Shown here: positions 10,393 to 18,243 of the stretch, piece after piece
How positions within the stretch are numbered: position 1 is the first letter of the stretch
How the letters are laid out: the number at the start of each line of letters is the position of its first letter
Source: Pseudoalteromonas nigrifaciens
GTDB lineage: Bacteria > Pseudomonadota > Gammaproteobacteria > Enterobacterales > Alteromonadaceae
NCBI RefSeq assembly: GCF_002221505.1
Contig: NZ_CP011036.1
Span: 2,666,001 to 2,730,000, forward strand
DNA length: 64,000 nt
Direction: 5' to 3'
Made by a program: the position numbers and the translations under genes
Notes under the pieces: model-generated
What the model saw: the letters and a program-made list of their open reading frames with translations, nothing else
Database searches by the model: none
Told to the model about the DNA's origin: nothing

Positions 10393-11772
10393 ATGAGCAA
10401 AACACTCTCTATTCGCGAATATTTTTCTTATTTTAAAGACAAACGCCTTATCAATATTTTTATATTTGGTATGAGTAGTGGTTTTCCATGGGTGCTGATT
10501 GGCTCTGTAATGTCGGCATGGCTAAAAGACGAAGGCTTAAGCCGCAGTATGATTGGCTTATTTGGCATTGTGTTTGGCGCTTACAGCATTAACTTTTTAT
10601 GGTCGCCGTTAATTGATCGTACCAAACTACCCTTTTTATACAAATGGTTAGGCCAACGCCGAAGCTGGATACTGTTTTGCCAAAGCTTTATTTTACTTGG
10701 CACACTGCTATTAGCAGGGCTTGATTTAAAAGCCAATTTAGCGCTCGTCGCCGCACTTTGTTTATTAATAGCCATAGCCTCTGCCACTCAAGATATTGCT
10801 ATTGACGCTTTTAGAATAGACGCCCTGGGCGAAAATGAATCTCACAAAGCGACCGCCGCCGCTGCCATGGCAACCTCGGGTTGGTGGTCGGGTTATGCGC
10901 TACTTGGGGCCATTCCGTTTTATATGGCCGATATACCTTCGATAGATTGGCCGCAAGTATACTACTTTTTATCCGCCATAATGCTGCTACTAATGAGCTG
11001 TGTATTTTGGGCAAAAGAACCCGAATCAAACCGCGAAGCAGTGCACGCTGAGCTTGAGCGGGTATACCTTGAAAAACTTGCCGCCAGCAAGCAAACACCA
11101 TTAACTAAAACACTCGCTTGGCTTGCAGTTACTGTGGTTGATCCGTTTAAAACCTTTTTTGCTAAAAATGGCGTTAAAACCGCGTTGGCACTGCTTGCAT
11201 TTATTTTCTTATTTAAAATTGGCGAAGCGTTTTTAGCTCGCATGTCGATTGTATTTTATAAAGAGGTTGGCTTTAGTAATACCCAAATAGCCAATTACTC
11301 TAAGCTAGGCACCGGATTAATTACCATCGTATTTGCCTTTTTAGGCAGTATTTTTAATCATAAATACGGCATTGTTAAAGGCTTATTTATTAGTGGTGTG
11401 GCAATGGCGGCATCTAATTTAATGTTTTCTTGGATTGCACTTGCCGGCCCACAAGAGCATTTATACGCCATGGCTATTGTGGTTGATGGTTTTACTCAGG
11501 CATGGTCGCTAGTAGCTATGGTGGCATTTATATCCATGCTATGCGATAGAGCATTTAGTGCAACACATTATGCGTTACTTGCGTCGCTGGGTAATTTAGG
11601 GCGTACTTTACTGTCGAGTTACAGTGGGGTAGTAATAGATGATTGGCTGGCGGGTAACTGGTCGCTATTTTTTATTCTTACTGCATTAATGGTGTTGCCA
11701 TCGTTGATATTTTTATACTTAATTCGTCATAAACTGTATCAGCTAGAGCGTAATTATCACCAAAATACTTAA
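10393..11772 (+). CDS. ampG: AmpG-type muropeptide permease (MFS)
   Basis: AmpG imports GlcNAc-anhydroMurNAc peptides from the periplasm for cell-wall recycling. In species with AmpR/AmpC this influences beta-lactamase induction. It is 459 aa with 12 or more predicted membrane helices. It has AmpG-like stretches such as SSGFPWVLIGSVMSAWL near residue 30 and ATQDIAIDAF around 140. It lies in the yajG-ampG context known from E. coli. A related MFS transporter is possible but less likely given this neighbourhood. Confidence 0.85.
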   Translation: MSKTLSIREYFSYFKDKRLINIFIFGMSSGFPWVLIGSVMSAWLKDEGLSRSMIGLFGIVFGAYSINFLWSPLIDRTKLPFLYKWLGQRRSWILFCQSFILLGTLLLAGLDLKANLALVAALCLLIAIASATQDIAIDAFRIDALGENESHKATAAAAMATSGWWSGYALLGAIPFYMADIPSIDWPQVYYFLSAIMLLLMSCVFWAKEPESNREAVHAELERVYLEKLAASKQTPLTKTLAWLAVTVVDPFKTFFAKNGVKTALALLAFIFLFKIGEAFLARMSIVFYKEVGFSNTQIANYSKLGTGLITIVFAFLGSIFNHKYGIVKGLFISGVAMAASNLMFSWIALAGPQEHLYAMAIVVDGFTQAWSLVAMVAFISMLCDRAFSATHYALLASLGNLGRTLLSSYSGVVIDDWLAGNWSLFFILTALMVLPSLIFLYLIRHKLYQLERNYHQNT

Positions 11773-11796
11773 ACTCAATACTTAAAATAAATTATT

Positions 11797-11836
11797 TACT
11801 TGGCATATTTAAAGGTGCATTAAAATATGCCAAGTA
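11797..11836. repeat. 14-bp perfect inverted repeat between convergent genes
   Basis: TACTTGGCATATTT at 11797-11810 pairs with AAATATGCCAAGTA at 11823-11836 around a 12-base loop. No T run follows on either strand. It may act as a processing or termination structure for ampG and the facing xre gene, or be an operator. Confidence 0.6.
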
Positions 11837-11847
11837 ACTTGCGGCTA

Positions 11848-12087
11848 TTAATCAACTTTAAGTAAGTTTAATGCCTCATGCGGATCAACTTCGAGTGCAT
11901 TACAGTAGCGCACAAATTCAATTACATCTAAGCGGCGCTCTTGGTTTTCAATTTTGCCAATAAACGAATGTGGTGTGCCTAATAACTGCGCTAAACTACG
12001 CATTGTATGCCCTTTGTCATGACGTTTACTTTTAAGCCATTTGGTCAGTTTTGCATTTTCTTCTGATGAAACTGTTTTACCCATCAT
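11848..12087 (-). CDS. Small Xre-family HTH regulator
   Basis: This is a predicted DNA-binding protein of 79 aa that is little more than a Cro/C1-type helix-turn-helix (roughly residues 15-70, with MRSLAQLLGTPHSFIGKIENQERRLD). Three ATGs compete at the start. The Shine-Dalgarno AGGAG touches the first (12093), is 6 nt from the second (12087) and 9 nt from the third, so I chose 12087. It is monocistronic, and a 7-bp tandem repeat lies upstream. The targets are unknown. There are no toxin or phage genes nearby. Confidence 0.85.
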   Translation of the reverse strand: MMGKTVSSEENAKLTKWLKSKRHDKGHTMRSLAQLLGTPHSFIGKIENQERRLDVIEFVRYCNALEVDPHEALNLLKVD

Positions 12088-12488
12088 GTACATCTCCTAC
12101 TTAATGCGGTGTAAATACTAATTGATGCAATTTATTAATAGCGCTCAGTGAGTACACTGCACAACAGCCTAATTGGGCATTGATTGCAACTCAGCTTTAC
12201 TAATTACTAATTACTAATTACTCATTGTGAGCTAAAAAACGCTATAAATAATACTTACTTATTGTGGTGGTGAATGAAATTTTGCCCGTCTCATTCTTAT
12301 ATATTGTATACTATTAACTCATTGGTAAAATGGCTAATTACATTCGGCACAGGTTAAATAATGAATATATATTTACCAAGCCTGAATAGATAGCTTAAAC
12401 CATTAATAAATATTTGTAACAATTTTGTTCCATTTTAGTGTTACATGTTTATGCTTAATCAATAACGAGCACCCTAAAAGGCTAAATA
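12088..12488. other. Intergenic region with a 7-bp tandem repeat
   Basis: About 400 AT-rich bases separate the divergent xre gene and the 62-aa membrane protein gene. At 12197-12224 the unit TTACTAA occurs three times perfectly and a fourth time with one change. No further gene or RNA family is recognised. Confidence 0.5.
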
Positions 12489-12677
12489 ATGTTCAGGCTA
12501 CTTTTTTTACTTCCTATTATACTGTGCTTAGGCTGGTGTTTTTTTCTTCGCCACCATGGTGTGCCTATTAAAAAAGGCAAAAGAGGCTTTGTATATATAC
12601 TCGCGTTTTCTACTTTTGTACTTGGCTTTTTTATATTAATGATGCAAATAACCGAATTCACTCCTAGCGAATTTTAG
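12489..12677 (+). CDS. Small two-helix membrane protein, unknown
   Basis: This is a 62-aa protein I do not recognise. Residues 1-21 and about 34-55 are strongly hydrophobic, joined by a basic loop (RHHGVPIKKGKRG), so a hairpin in the inner membrane is likely. A terminator follows immediately, consistent with a single-gene transcript. I see no clear Shine-Dalgarno, and the call rests on the two well-formed helices plus the terminator. Confidence 0.6.
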   Translation: MFRLLFLLPIILCLGWCFFLRHHGVPIKKGKRGFVYILAFSTFVLGFFILMMQITEFTPSEF

Positions 12678-12685
12678 GCATTAAA

Positions 12686-12705
12686 AAAGCCGCAAAAGCG
12701 GCTTT
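12686..12705 (+). terminator. Terminator of the small membrane protein gene
   Basis: An eight-base stem (AAAGCCGC against GCGGCTTT) with an AAAA loop is followed by an AT-rich, T-containing stretch. It starts 9 nt after the stop codon. Confidence 0.6.
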
Positions 12706-12724
12706 AATATTTTATTGTTTACCC

Positions 12725-12990
12725 AGGGTTTGTTGACCTTTGCGGGTTAATATTTGTTCCAACTAGGGGCAATTTAATCGCGGCGCTAGGTTTGTAACCT
12801 AGTGGGCTAAGTAAAAACCGAGCAACAAAGAGTTAATTGCCCCTAGGCAGAACCCTTCGGGCAGCGCCTGTTTGGCATTGATGCTACGTTATCGCCTATT
12901 TATGGGGAATAACCACACCACATAGGCTCTGCCTTGCCTAAACACCAAACAGACTGCTGCAAATTTAACCTTGAAAGATCAACAGACCCT
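12725..12990. repeat. 266-bp nested palindromic element (MITE- or REP-like)
   Basis: The element is bounded by imperfect terminal inverted repeats of about 31 bp (12725-12756 and 12960-12990, about 26 matches), both reading AGGGTnTGTTGAnCTTT inward. Inside is an 11-bp perfect pair CTAGGGGCAAT (12763-12773) and ATTGCCCCTAG (12836-12846). Within that is a small hairpin CTAGGTTtgtAACCTAG. A second inner pair (12861-12875 and 12945-12960) shares GCAG and CTGTTTGG. It in turn encloses GCCTAT/ATAGGC arms. No open frame is present. It ends 2 nt before the erpA stop and so forms the erpA 3' untranslated region. A dispersed genomic repeat is inferred from the structure. Confidence 0.7.
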
Positions 12991-12992
12991 TG

Positions 12993-13331
12993 TTAAATAG
13001 TAAAGCTTGAACCACAACCACAGGTTGTAGTTGCATGAGGATTAGTTACAAAAAAGCGTGCGCCTTCTAATCCTTCAGTGTAATCAACTTCGCCGTCTAC
13101 TAAATATTGTAAACTCATCGGATCAACCACCAGCATCACGCCATTTTTGACGATTTCTAAATCACCTGGATTGGCCTTTTCATCAAAGGTAAAACCGTAC
13201 TGAAAACCAGAACAACCACCACCCGTTACATATACGCGTAATTTAAGTTCTGGATTTTCTTCTTCATCGATTAACTGTTTAACACGATCGGCTGCCGCGT
13301 CAGTGAACTTAATTGGTAATTCTTCAGACAT
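12993..13331 (-). CDS. erpA: Iron-sulfur cluster insertion protein ErpA
   Basis: ErpA is an A-type carrier that delivers Fe-S clusters to apoproteins, classically isoprenoid enzymes such as IspG. It is 112 aa, the family length. The three ligand cysteines are C40 (in [11 protein letters not shown]), C104 and C106 (in CGCGSSF). The sequence resembles E. coli ErpA more closely than IscA, notably [14 protein letters not shown] and VDYTEGLEG. It is monocistronic and its stop codon abuts the palindromic element. Confidence 0.95.
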   Translation of the reverse strand: MSEELPIKFTDAAADRVKQLIDEEENPELKLRVYVTGGGCSGFQYGFTFDEKANPGDLEIVKNGVMLVVDPMSLQYLVDGEVDYTEGLEGARFFVTNPHATTTCGCGSSFTI

Positions 13332-13584
13332 TTTAAAACCCTCAATATCGTAATGCTGTGATTATCTAATACCCGAGTGTTTTAATCAAGTATAGTAAAA
13401 TAAAGGTTGCAGGCACTCGCTGCTGTTAGTAGCAAACTAAACCTAAATATTGAGTCCAGCGTCGCTTATTTGCGTATTTTAACGTTAACTTTTCTATAAA
13501 TGTAATTATTTTACAAAATCACAACGACTTAGCGTTTGGCTTTTGCTAAAATGGCCGCTGAAAAATGCTGCGGGGAAATAAAGC

Positions 13585-15267
13585 ATGTGGCTTGAGCAAC
13601 TCAGGCGTCGATTAGCCAAACCTAAAACATCCGTACAATTATGCTTATTAGGCGTAAGTGCCGGATTAATAGCTGCATTTTTTATTATTTTATTTCGCTT
13701 AACGATTCTTTTTTTTCAAAGTATATTTTTAGAAACTCCCGACGACTTTACCACCCTCCCCACTTTAGAACGCGTATTAATGCCCCTTATTGCGGCACTC
13801 TTAATTGCGCTTTTTGCGGCCTTTACTGGCTTTAAACATTATCGCTTGGGTATTCCGTTTGTAATTCACCGTATTAAACGTCATTACGGGCAAATGCCAA
13901 TATATAACACCCTAAACCAATTTGTTGGTGGTGCACTGGCTCTGATCAGCGGCTTTTCGGTGGGGCGCGAAGGGCCTTCGGTGCATTTAGGTGCTACGGG
14001 GGCAAGTATCTTAGCAACTAAATTGCACTTACCTCATAACGCCATGCGTACCCTTAGTGGCTGTGGCATTGCAGCTGGTATTGCCGCCTCGTTTAACACG
14101 CCGTTAGCAGCGGTTATTTTTGTAATGGAAGTAGTACTTCGAGAATATAAAGTACATATATTTGTGCCAATTATGCTTGCAGCTGTTACTGGCGCTTTAG
14201 CAACCCAATTTGTATTTGGCGAAGGCTCAGAGTTAGCACTTATAAGCATTGCTCCGTTAAGTGGCTGGCATTACCCGTACTTAATACTGTGTGGCATGGC
14301 GCTGGGCGCAATAGCCTATAGTTTTAATCAAAACTTAATGTTAATTATTAAAACGTTTAAACCACTTAGCATGTTTCCTCGCTTACTTATTGCTGGCTGT
14401 ATTGCCAGCTTAATTGCGTATACCGTCCCCCAAGCTATGGGGTCGGGTATGAGTGCGATAACTATTGCGGTTGAATCCCCTGAAGACATGCAATTATTAA
14501 CTACTATTTTAATTGCTAAGTTACTCGCCACATTATTTGCGATAGGTTTGGGTATTCCCGGTGGTTTAATTGGACCGGTTATAGGGCTGGGGGTTTTAAT
14601 TGGCACTTTAATGGCCTTTTTTGCCCAGTTTATTAGCCCAGGTACAGATATAGCAGGAACTTATGGTGTACTTGGCATGGCAGGATTATTAGCAGCAACG
14701 CTGCATGCACCGCTTGCGGCTTTAACCACAGTGATGGAGCTCACTTCGTCTCCAGAAATAATAGTGCCTGCAATGATAGTTATTACCACCGCTTATGTTA
14801 CCGCGCTGCAAGTGTTTGGTAATCGCTCGATATTTTTACAACAGCTGGATTTTCAAGAGTTACCTTACCAGGTATCTCCCGCTACTGAGGCACTACAAAA
14901 AGTAGGGGTAATGGATGAAATGGATGAAGACTTTAAGTTGCTTTACTCCGACGATAAACAGCAAATAAAAAACACCCTTGATGCGATGGACAGCCAAACC
15001 CCATTAATTGTATTTGATGAAGAAAATGGTTACCGATTGGCTGAATATGACTTGAGCTTAATGTCGGATCAAGCAACTAACCTTAGCTATATTAGTTTGG
15101 CCGGTATTAGCAGCCAAGCCACTTTAGCTGATGCCTTTGAGCTATTAAATGATAAGCGCAGTGGCGCATTGTATGTATATAACTTATTAGATAATCAACA
15201 AATTATGGGATTACTACGTTGGGATCAAATCCATCATATTTTAACCATTCGTAACAGCTTACTTTAA
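13585..15267 (+). CDS. CLC-family chloride channel/antiporter with C-terminal regulatory region
   Basis: This is a predicted chloride-transporting membrane protein of 560 aa. The CLC core spans about residues 15-410. It has the gating motif GREGP at 127-131 with gating glutamate E129, and GIPGGLIGP as the later anion-pathway motif. About 150 C-terminal residues extend beyond the core and look like a CBS-type region. The Shine-Dalgarno GGGGA precedes the start. hemJ follows 16 nt later and may be co-transcribed. I cannot tell from sequence whether it is a channel or an H+/Cl- exchanger. Confidence 0.92.
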   Translation: MWLEQLRRRLAKPKTSVQLCLLGVSAGLIAAFFIILFRLTILFFQSIFLETPDDFTTLPTLERVLMPLIAALLIALFAAFTGFKHYRLGIPFVIHRIKRHYGQMPIYNTLNQFVGGALALISGFSVGREGPSVHLGATGASILATKLHLPHNAMRTLSGCGIAAGIAASFNTPLAAVIFVMEVVLREYKVHIFVPIMLAAVTGALATQFVFGEGSELALISIAPLSGWHYPYLILCGMALGAIAYSFNQNLMLIIKTFKPLSMFPRLLIAGCIASLIAYTVPQAMGSGMSAITIAVESPEDMQLLTTILIAKLLATLFAIGLGIPGGLIGPVIGLGVLIGTLMAFFAQFISPGTDIAGTYGVLGMAGLLAATLHAPLAALTTVMELTSSPEIIVPAMIVITTAYVTALQVFGNRSIFLQQLDFQELPYQVSPATEALQKVGVMDEMDEDFKLLYSDDKQQIKNTLDAMDSQTPLIVFDEENGYRLAEYDLSLMSDQATNLSYISLAGISSQATLADAFELLNDKRSGALYVYNLLDNQQIMGLLRWDQIHHILTIRNSLL

Positions 15268-15283
15268 TTTAAATGAGGGTAAT

Positions 15284-15718
15284 ATGAGCGCATTATTAAT
15301 TTACAAAACCTTGCATATATTTTTTATGATTGCCTGGTTTGCCGGTATTTTTTACTTACCACGGTTATTTGTGTACCACGCTATGAGCGAAGAAAGGGCA
15401 TGCAACTCTATGCTTAAAGTAATGGAACGTAGGCTGCTTTTTTTTGTCACTCCGTTTGCCGTGTTAACCGCGGTATTTGGTGTACTCACTATAGTTGAAT
15501 ATGGCCGCGATTGGTTTAAGTACAGCATGTGGTTGCATTATAAACTAGTGCTAGTAATTATTTTATACCTATACCATGGTTACTGTTTTAAGCTTTTAGC
15601 TGATTTTAAACATGACCGTAACACTAAAAGTGACCGTTTTTATCGTATTTTTAATGAGTTACCCGTTATAGCACTATTAATAATAGTGGCACTGGCGGTA
15701 ATAAAACCCAGTTTATAA
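15284..15718 (+). CDS. hemJ: HemJ-type protoporphyrinogen IX oxidase
   Basis: HemJ oxidises protoporphyrinogen IX to protoporphyrin IX in the inner membrane during heme synthesis. It is 144 aa with four hydrophobic helices. The family N-terminus (LHIFFMIAWFAGIFYLPRLF) includes H11 and a second conserved histidine at 32 (VYHAM). The Shine-Dalgarno GAGGG is 5 nt from the ATG. hemL, another heme gene, lies about 1.2 kb downstream beyond pyrB. The UPF0093/HemJ family assignment is firm, and the enzymatic role is taken from the family. Confidence 0.88.
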   Translation: MSALLIYKTLHIFFMIAWFAGIFYLPRLFVYHAMSEERACNSMLKVMERRLLFFVTPFAVLTAVFGVLTIVEYGRDWFKYSMWLHYKLVLVIILYLYHGYCFKLLADFKHDRNTKSDRFYRIFNELPVIALLIIVALAVIKPSL

Positions 15719-15767
15719 TAAAATGTTTCTAGGTAATTTACTCTGCCAACTAGCTAAGTAACTTTGC

Positions 15768-15773
15768 TATAAT
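15768..15773 (+). promoter_or_regulatory. pyrB promoter -10 hexamer
   Basis: A perfect TATAAT lies 63 nt before the pyrB ATG. A weak -35 candidate (CTGCCA, 4 of 6) lies 19 nt upstream. The predicted start falls near 15780, inside the left arm of the hairpin that follows. Confidence 0.55.
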
Positions 15774-15775
15774 AT

Positions 15776-15815
15776 GCGCGATTGCGTGCTCCTTTAAGGA
15801 TTATCGCGCCTTTTT
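15776..15815 (+). terminator. Hairpin with T run between hemJ and pyrB
   Basis: GCGCGAT (15776-15782) pairs with ATCGCGC (15803-15809) and CTTTTTG follows. The 20-base loop contains a second palindrome, CCTTTAAGG. It can end read-through transcription from clc-hemJ. For transcripts starting at the pyrB promoter the left arm would be incomplete. Confidence 0.6.
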
Positions 15816-15835
15816 GAATAAGTAGGAATAACCCC

Positions 15836-16852
15836 ATGTTAAGTTTCCAAGGTGAAAATATACTCTCAGTTAATCAACTCGACAGAGACTGTATTGAACG
15901 TATATTTGCAGTAGCTAAAAAAATGGAACCCTACGCTAAAAAACAAAAGCGTACTAACGTGCTAGAAGGTGCCATTTTAGCCAACTTATTTTTTGAACCT
16001 AGCACACGCACACGCGTAAGCTTTGGCACCGCTTTTAACTTACTCGGCGGACTCGTTCGCGAAACAACCGGCATGCAAAGCTCAGCGCTCGCTAAAGGCG
16101 AGTCGCTTTACGACACCGCCCGTGTTATTTCGGCGTATGCCGATGCTGTCGCTATGCGCCACCCCGATGCAGGTTCGGTAAGTGAATTTGCAACAGGCTG
16201 CTCAATCCCTGTGATTAATGGTGGCGATGGCCCTAACGAGCACCCCACTCAAGCACTGCTCGATTTATTAACCATTGAGCGTGAGCTTAACCGTTTTGAG
16301 CAAAACATAGATGGTATGCACATTGCACTAGTAGGCGATTTAAAATATGGTCGCACTGTGCACTCTTTATCAAAACTATTATGCCACTATAAAAACGTGA
16401 AATTCTCGATGGTTGCACCCGATGGTCTACAAATGCCTAGCTATATATTAGATGCAGTAGATAATGCAGGTCATAAAATTGAATTGGTAAACAAAATGGA
16501 AGGTAACTTAGCTGCCGACATAGTTTATCAAACGCGTATTCAAGAAGAGCGCTTTCCTTCGCAAGAAGAAGCCAACAAATACCGTGGTGGGTTTAGAATT
16601 AGTCAATCAATTTACACTGCACATTGCAAACCTAATTCAGTGTTAATGCACCCGCTACCACGCGATAGTCGCCTAGAAGCCAACGAGCTAGATAACGACT
16701 TAAACGCAAATGACAATTTAGCTATATTTCGCCAAGTACAAAATGGCGTATTAATTCGTATGGCACTGTTTGCTTTAACCCTCGGCGTAGAAAACAAAGT
16801 CGAGCAGTATGAAGTAGACGTACCTTGGTTTAGCCGCAAACGCGATAGCTAA
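15836..16852 (+). CDS. pyrB: Aspartate carbamoyltransferase, catalytic chain
   Basis: PyrB condenses carbamoyl phosphate with aspartate, the committed step of pyrimidine synthesis. It is 338 aa, somewhat longer than the 311-aa E. coli chain. The carbamoyl-phosphate loop STRTR is at 56-60 with K87 in AKGES, and the C-terminal domain has the substrate motif HPLPR. The Shine-Dalgarno AGGA is present. No pyrI regulatory-chain gene follows, since hemL is next. If pyrI exists it lies elsewhere, or the enzyme may lack CTP regulation. Confidence 0.94.
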   Translation: MLSFQGENILSVNQLDRDCIERIFAVAKKMEPYAKKQKRTNVLEGAILANLFFEPSTRTRVSFGTAFNLLGGLVRETTGMQSSALAKGESLYDTARVISAYADAVAMRHPDAGSVSEFATGCSIPVINGGDGPNEHPTQALLDLLTIERELNRFEQNIDGMHIALVGDLKYGRTVHSLSKLLCHYKNVKFSMVAPDGLQMPSYILDAVDNAGHKIELVNKMEGNLAADIVYQTRIQEERFPSQEEANKYRGGFRISQSIYTAHCKPNSVLMHPLPRDSRLEANELDNDLNANDNLAIFRQVQNGVLIRMALFALTLGVENKVEQYEVDVPWFSRKRDS

Positions 16853-16888
16853 ACCCACTTTTTTTGTGACAAAACAATAGGATTTTTC

Positions 16889-18169
16889 ATGACAATTAGC
16901 CAAGACTTATTTGCACGCGCTCAAGCTTCTATTCCTGGTGGCGTAAATTCACCAGTACGTGCTTTTAATGGTGTAGGCGGCACACCGCTATTTATCACTA
17001 AAGCTGAGGGTGCGTTTACATTTGACGCCGATGGTAATCGCTATATCGATTATGTTGGCTCTTGGGGCCCTATGATCATGGGCCATAACCACCCTGCAAT
17101 TAAACAAGCAGTACACGACGCGGTAGAAAACGGCCTAAGTTATGGCGCGCCTACCGAAGCCGAAATTTTAATGGCTGAAAAAGTAAAAGAGCTAGTACCA
17201 TCAATCGAAAAAGTACGTATGGTTAGCTCAGGCACAGAAGCCACCATGAGCGCTATTCGCTTAGCGCGTGGTTTTACTGGCCGCGATAAAATACTTAAAT
17301 TTGAAGGCTGTTACCACGGCCATGCCGACTCATTATTAGTTAAAGCGGGCTCTGGCGCATTGACTATGGGCGTGCCTAATTCGCCGGGCATTCCTGAAGA
17401 TTTTGCAAAACATACGCTTACTGTATCGTTTAATAATTTAGATGAAGTGAAAGCTATTTTTGCTAAATATGCCGACGAAATTGCATGCATTATTGTTGAG
17501 CCTGTTGCTGGTAACATGAACTGTATTCCACCGGTTCCGGGATTTTTAGAAGGTTTGCGCGACGTTTGTGACGAATACAAATCGGTACTTATTTTTGACG
17601 AAGTAATGACCGGGTTTCGAGTTGCACTTGGCGGCGCACAAGCCTACTACAATATAAAACCAGACTTAACCTGTTTAGGTAAAGTAATTGGCGGCGGCAT
17701 GCCAGTGGGCGCTTTTGGCGGCAAAACCGAAATTATGGATTATATTGCACCGGTTGGCCCAGTTTATCAGGCGGGTACATTGTCGGGTAACCCAATTGCC
17801 ATGGCTGCAGGTTTAAAATCGCTAGAGTTATTAAGCGAGCCAGGCTTACATGCAAAACTAGAAGCAACCAGTAAAGCAATTTGTGAAGGCTTTGAAGCCG
17901 GTGCTAAAAAAGCAGGCATTGCATTAACCACTAATTACGCCGGTGGCATGTATGGTTTTTTCTTTACTGATGCTGAAAAAGTAACAACTTACAAACAAGC
18001 TACTGAGTGTGATTTAGAGCGTTTTAAACGTTTTTTCCACCTGATGCTTGAAGAAGGTGTTTACTTAGCCCCCTCTGCTTTTGAAGCAGGCTTTGTATGT
18101 GCAGCGCACAACGAGCAAGAAATAAAAGATACCATTGCAGCCGCAGAGCGCGCGTTTGCTAAGCTGTAA
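16889..18169 (+). CDS. hemL: Glutamate-1-semialdehyde 2,1-aminomutase
   Basis: HemL converts glutamate-1-semialdehyde into 5-aminolevulinate, the second step of the C5 route to heme. It is 426 aa, equal to E. coli. It is a class-III PLP aminotransferase fold, with the Schiff-base lysine K265 in [27 protein letters not shown] just before it, and the N-terminal [11 protein letters not shown]. It is 36 nt downstream of pyrB with its own Shine-Dalgarno, and a strong terminator follows. Confidence 0.97.
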   Translation: MTISQDLFARAQASIPGGVNSPVRAFNGVGGTPLFITKAEGAFTFDADGNRYIDYVGSWGPMIMGHNHPAIKQAVHDAVENGLSYGAPTEAEILMAEKVKELVPSIEKVRMVSSGTEATMSAIRLARGFTGRDKILKFEGCYHGHADSLLVKAGSGALTMGVPNSPGIPEDFAKHTLTVSFNNLDEVKAIFAKYADEIACIIVEPVAGNMNCIPPVPGFLEGLRDVCDEYKSVLIFDEVMTGFRVALGGAQAYYNIKPDLTCLGKVIGGGMPVGAFGGKTEIMDYIAPVGPVYQAGTLSGNPIAMAAGLKSLELLSEPGLHAKLEATSKAICEGFEAGAKKAGIALTTNYAGGMYGFFFTDAEKVTTYKQATECDLERFKRFFHLMLEEGVYLAPSAFEAGFVCAAHNEQEIKDTIAAAERAFAKL

Positions 18170-18192
18170 AACATCAGTTTTATTCAGCCAAT

Positions 18193-18218
18193 AAAAAAAG
18201 CCCTAACGGGCTTTTTTT
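18193..18218. terminator. Bidirectional terminator between hemL and mrcB
   Basis: An 11-base perfect stem (AAAAAAAGCCC against GGGCTTTTTTT) has a TAAC loop and T runs on both strands. It lies between two convergent genes. Confidence 0.9.
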
Positions 18219-18243
18219 ATGTCTTGTAGTTATTCAAAACTGC

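Noticed and set aside
12197..12224. The short tandem repeat as a CRISPR remnant
   Set aside because: The units are 7 bp with no spacers, and there are no cas genes.
15836..16852. The pyrB product as an ornithine transcarbamylase
   Set aside because: It has STRTR, AKGES and HPLPR of aspartate transcarbamylase, and a separate ArgF is present in the arg operon.
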